NCBI GenBank assembly: GCA_039715055.1
Contig: JBDLID010000186.1
Span: forward strand, 1-5,084
Direction of reading: 5' to 3'
Length of the DNA: 5,084 nucleotides
From: JBDLID01 sp039715055
Lineage (GTDB): Bacteria > Desulfobacterota > Desulfobulbia > Desulfobulbales > Desulfocapsaceae
In this document: positions 4,785-5,084 of the stretch, one piece after another
How the letters are laid out: the number at the start of each line of letters is the position of its first letter
Position numbering within the stretch: the first letter of the stretch is position 1
Made by a program: the position numbers and the translations under genes
The notes under the pieces: generated by a model
Database searches by the model: none
What the model was told of the DNA's origin: nothing
Seen by the model: only the letters and a program-made list of their open reading frames with translations

Positions 4785-5084
4785 CATCTTTTTCCTGCTT
4801 ACTGGCACCGAGAGTCGCCGCCACCTCTTTCATGACAAAGGCTTCGAGGTTATCTCCCACCTTGATATCGTTGAACTTCTCCACGGAGATACCACACTCG
4901 TAACCGGACAGTACCTCTTTGACGTCATCTTTAAAGCGTCTCAAGGACTCGATCTTACCCGTATAGACCACCACACCATCACGAACGACACGGACAGAGG
5001 AGTTGCGGAGAATTTTCCCCTCGGTCACAGAACAGCCGGCAATGGTTCCGACCTTCGGCGCCTGGAAGGTTTCGCGGACTTCGG
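4768..5084 (-). CDS. infB: Translation initiation factor IF-2, C-terminal end only
   Basis: GTPase that brings formyl-methionyl-tRNA to the 30S subunit and promotes subunit joining. Only the last 104 residues are in the window, the frame running in from beyond the edge, so the GTPase domain is not visible. The stretch is the domain IV C2 module that binds fMet-tRNA: EVRETFQAPKVGTIAGCSVT, TEGKILRNSSVRVVRDG, then ESLRRFKDDVKEVLSGYECGI and VEKFNDIKVGDNLEAF, all typical of IF-2. The Cys residues in AGCSV and YECGI are shared by many family members. After VAATLGA, where many homologues finish, there is a charged tail, SKQEKDEESEK, whose last codons lie in the heptad repeat. The GTG at 5028 is internal, not a start. 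rbfA follows after 88 bp, as in most bacteria. Confidence 0.97.
   Translation of the reverse strand, partial: EVRETFQAPKVGTIAGCSVTEGKILRNSSVRVVRDGVVVYTGKIESLRRFKDDVKEVLSGYECGISVEKFNDIKVGDNLEAFVMKEVAATLGASKQEKDEESEK

Noticed and set aside
5026..5028. Start codon of a separate 86-residue gene
   Set aside because: The GTG is inside the IF-2 C2 domain; the frame continues upstream to the window edge with conserved IF-2 residues (EVRETF, AGC).

Overview
The window is a stretch of bacterial chromosome carrying six translation and RNA-metabolism genes, all on the minus strand. Read in the direction of transcription (high to low coordinates) the order is infB (3' end only), rbfA, a DHH/DHHA1 phosphoesterase of the NrnA type, truB, rpsO and pnp (about 60 C-terminal residues missing). 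This is the distal half of the classic nusA-infB cluster. A DHH phosphoesterase between rbfA and truB is typical of Desulfobacterota (former deltaproteobacteria) and Firmicutes and is absent from the Escherichia coli version. Moderate base composition, the protein sequences and the short tandem repeats make a Desulfobacterota member, perhaps of the Desulfobulbales, my best guess. That is inference, not an identification.

Layout: infB ends at 4768. The 88-bp spacer to rbfA (4680-4767) is filled by two degenerate short tandem-repeat tracts, one running back over the infB stop codon and one ending a few bases from the rbfA ATG. rbfA and nrnA overlap by 17 bp, and nrnA and truB are fused or nearly so, suggesting translational coupling. 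A 173-bp spacer with two hairpins separates truB from rpsO. rpsO has a strong Shine-Dalgarno displayed in the loop of a small hairpin and a TTG start. The 158-bp rpsO-pnp spacer holds four potential stem-loops, one a long imperfect hairpin followed by eight U. It resembles the arrangement in enterobacteria, where the pnp leader is cut by RNase III and pnp is autoregulated.

The genes work together in making and turning over RNA. IF2 starts translation, RbfA matures the 30S subunit, S15 is an early 30S assembly protein, TruB makes pseudouridine 55 in tRNA, PNPase degrades RNA from the 3' end, and the NrnA-like enzyme probably removes the very short oligonucleotides that remain.

There is no mobile element, CRISPR array, tRNA, rRNA or defence gene, and I see no new multi-gene system. 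What deserves a second look lies in the spacers: the repeat tracts around infB/rbfA and the RNA structures in front of rpsO and pnp. No gap longer than 300 bases lacks a gene.
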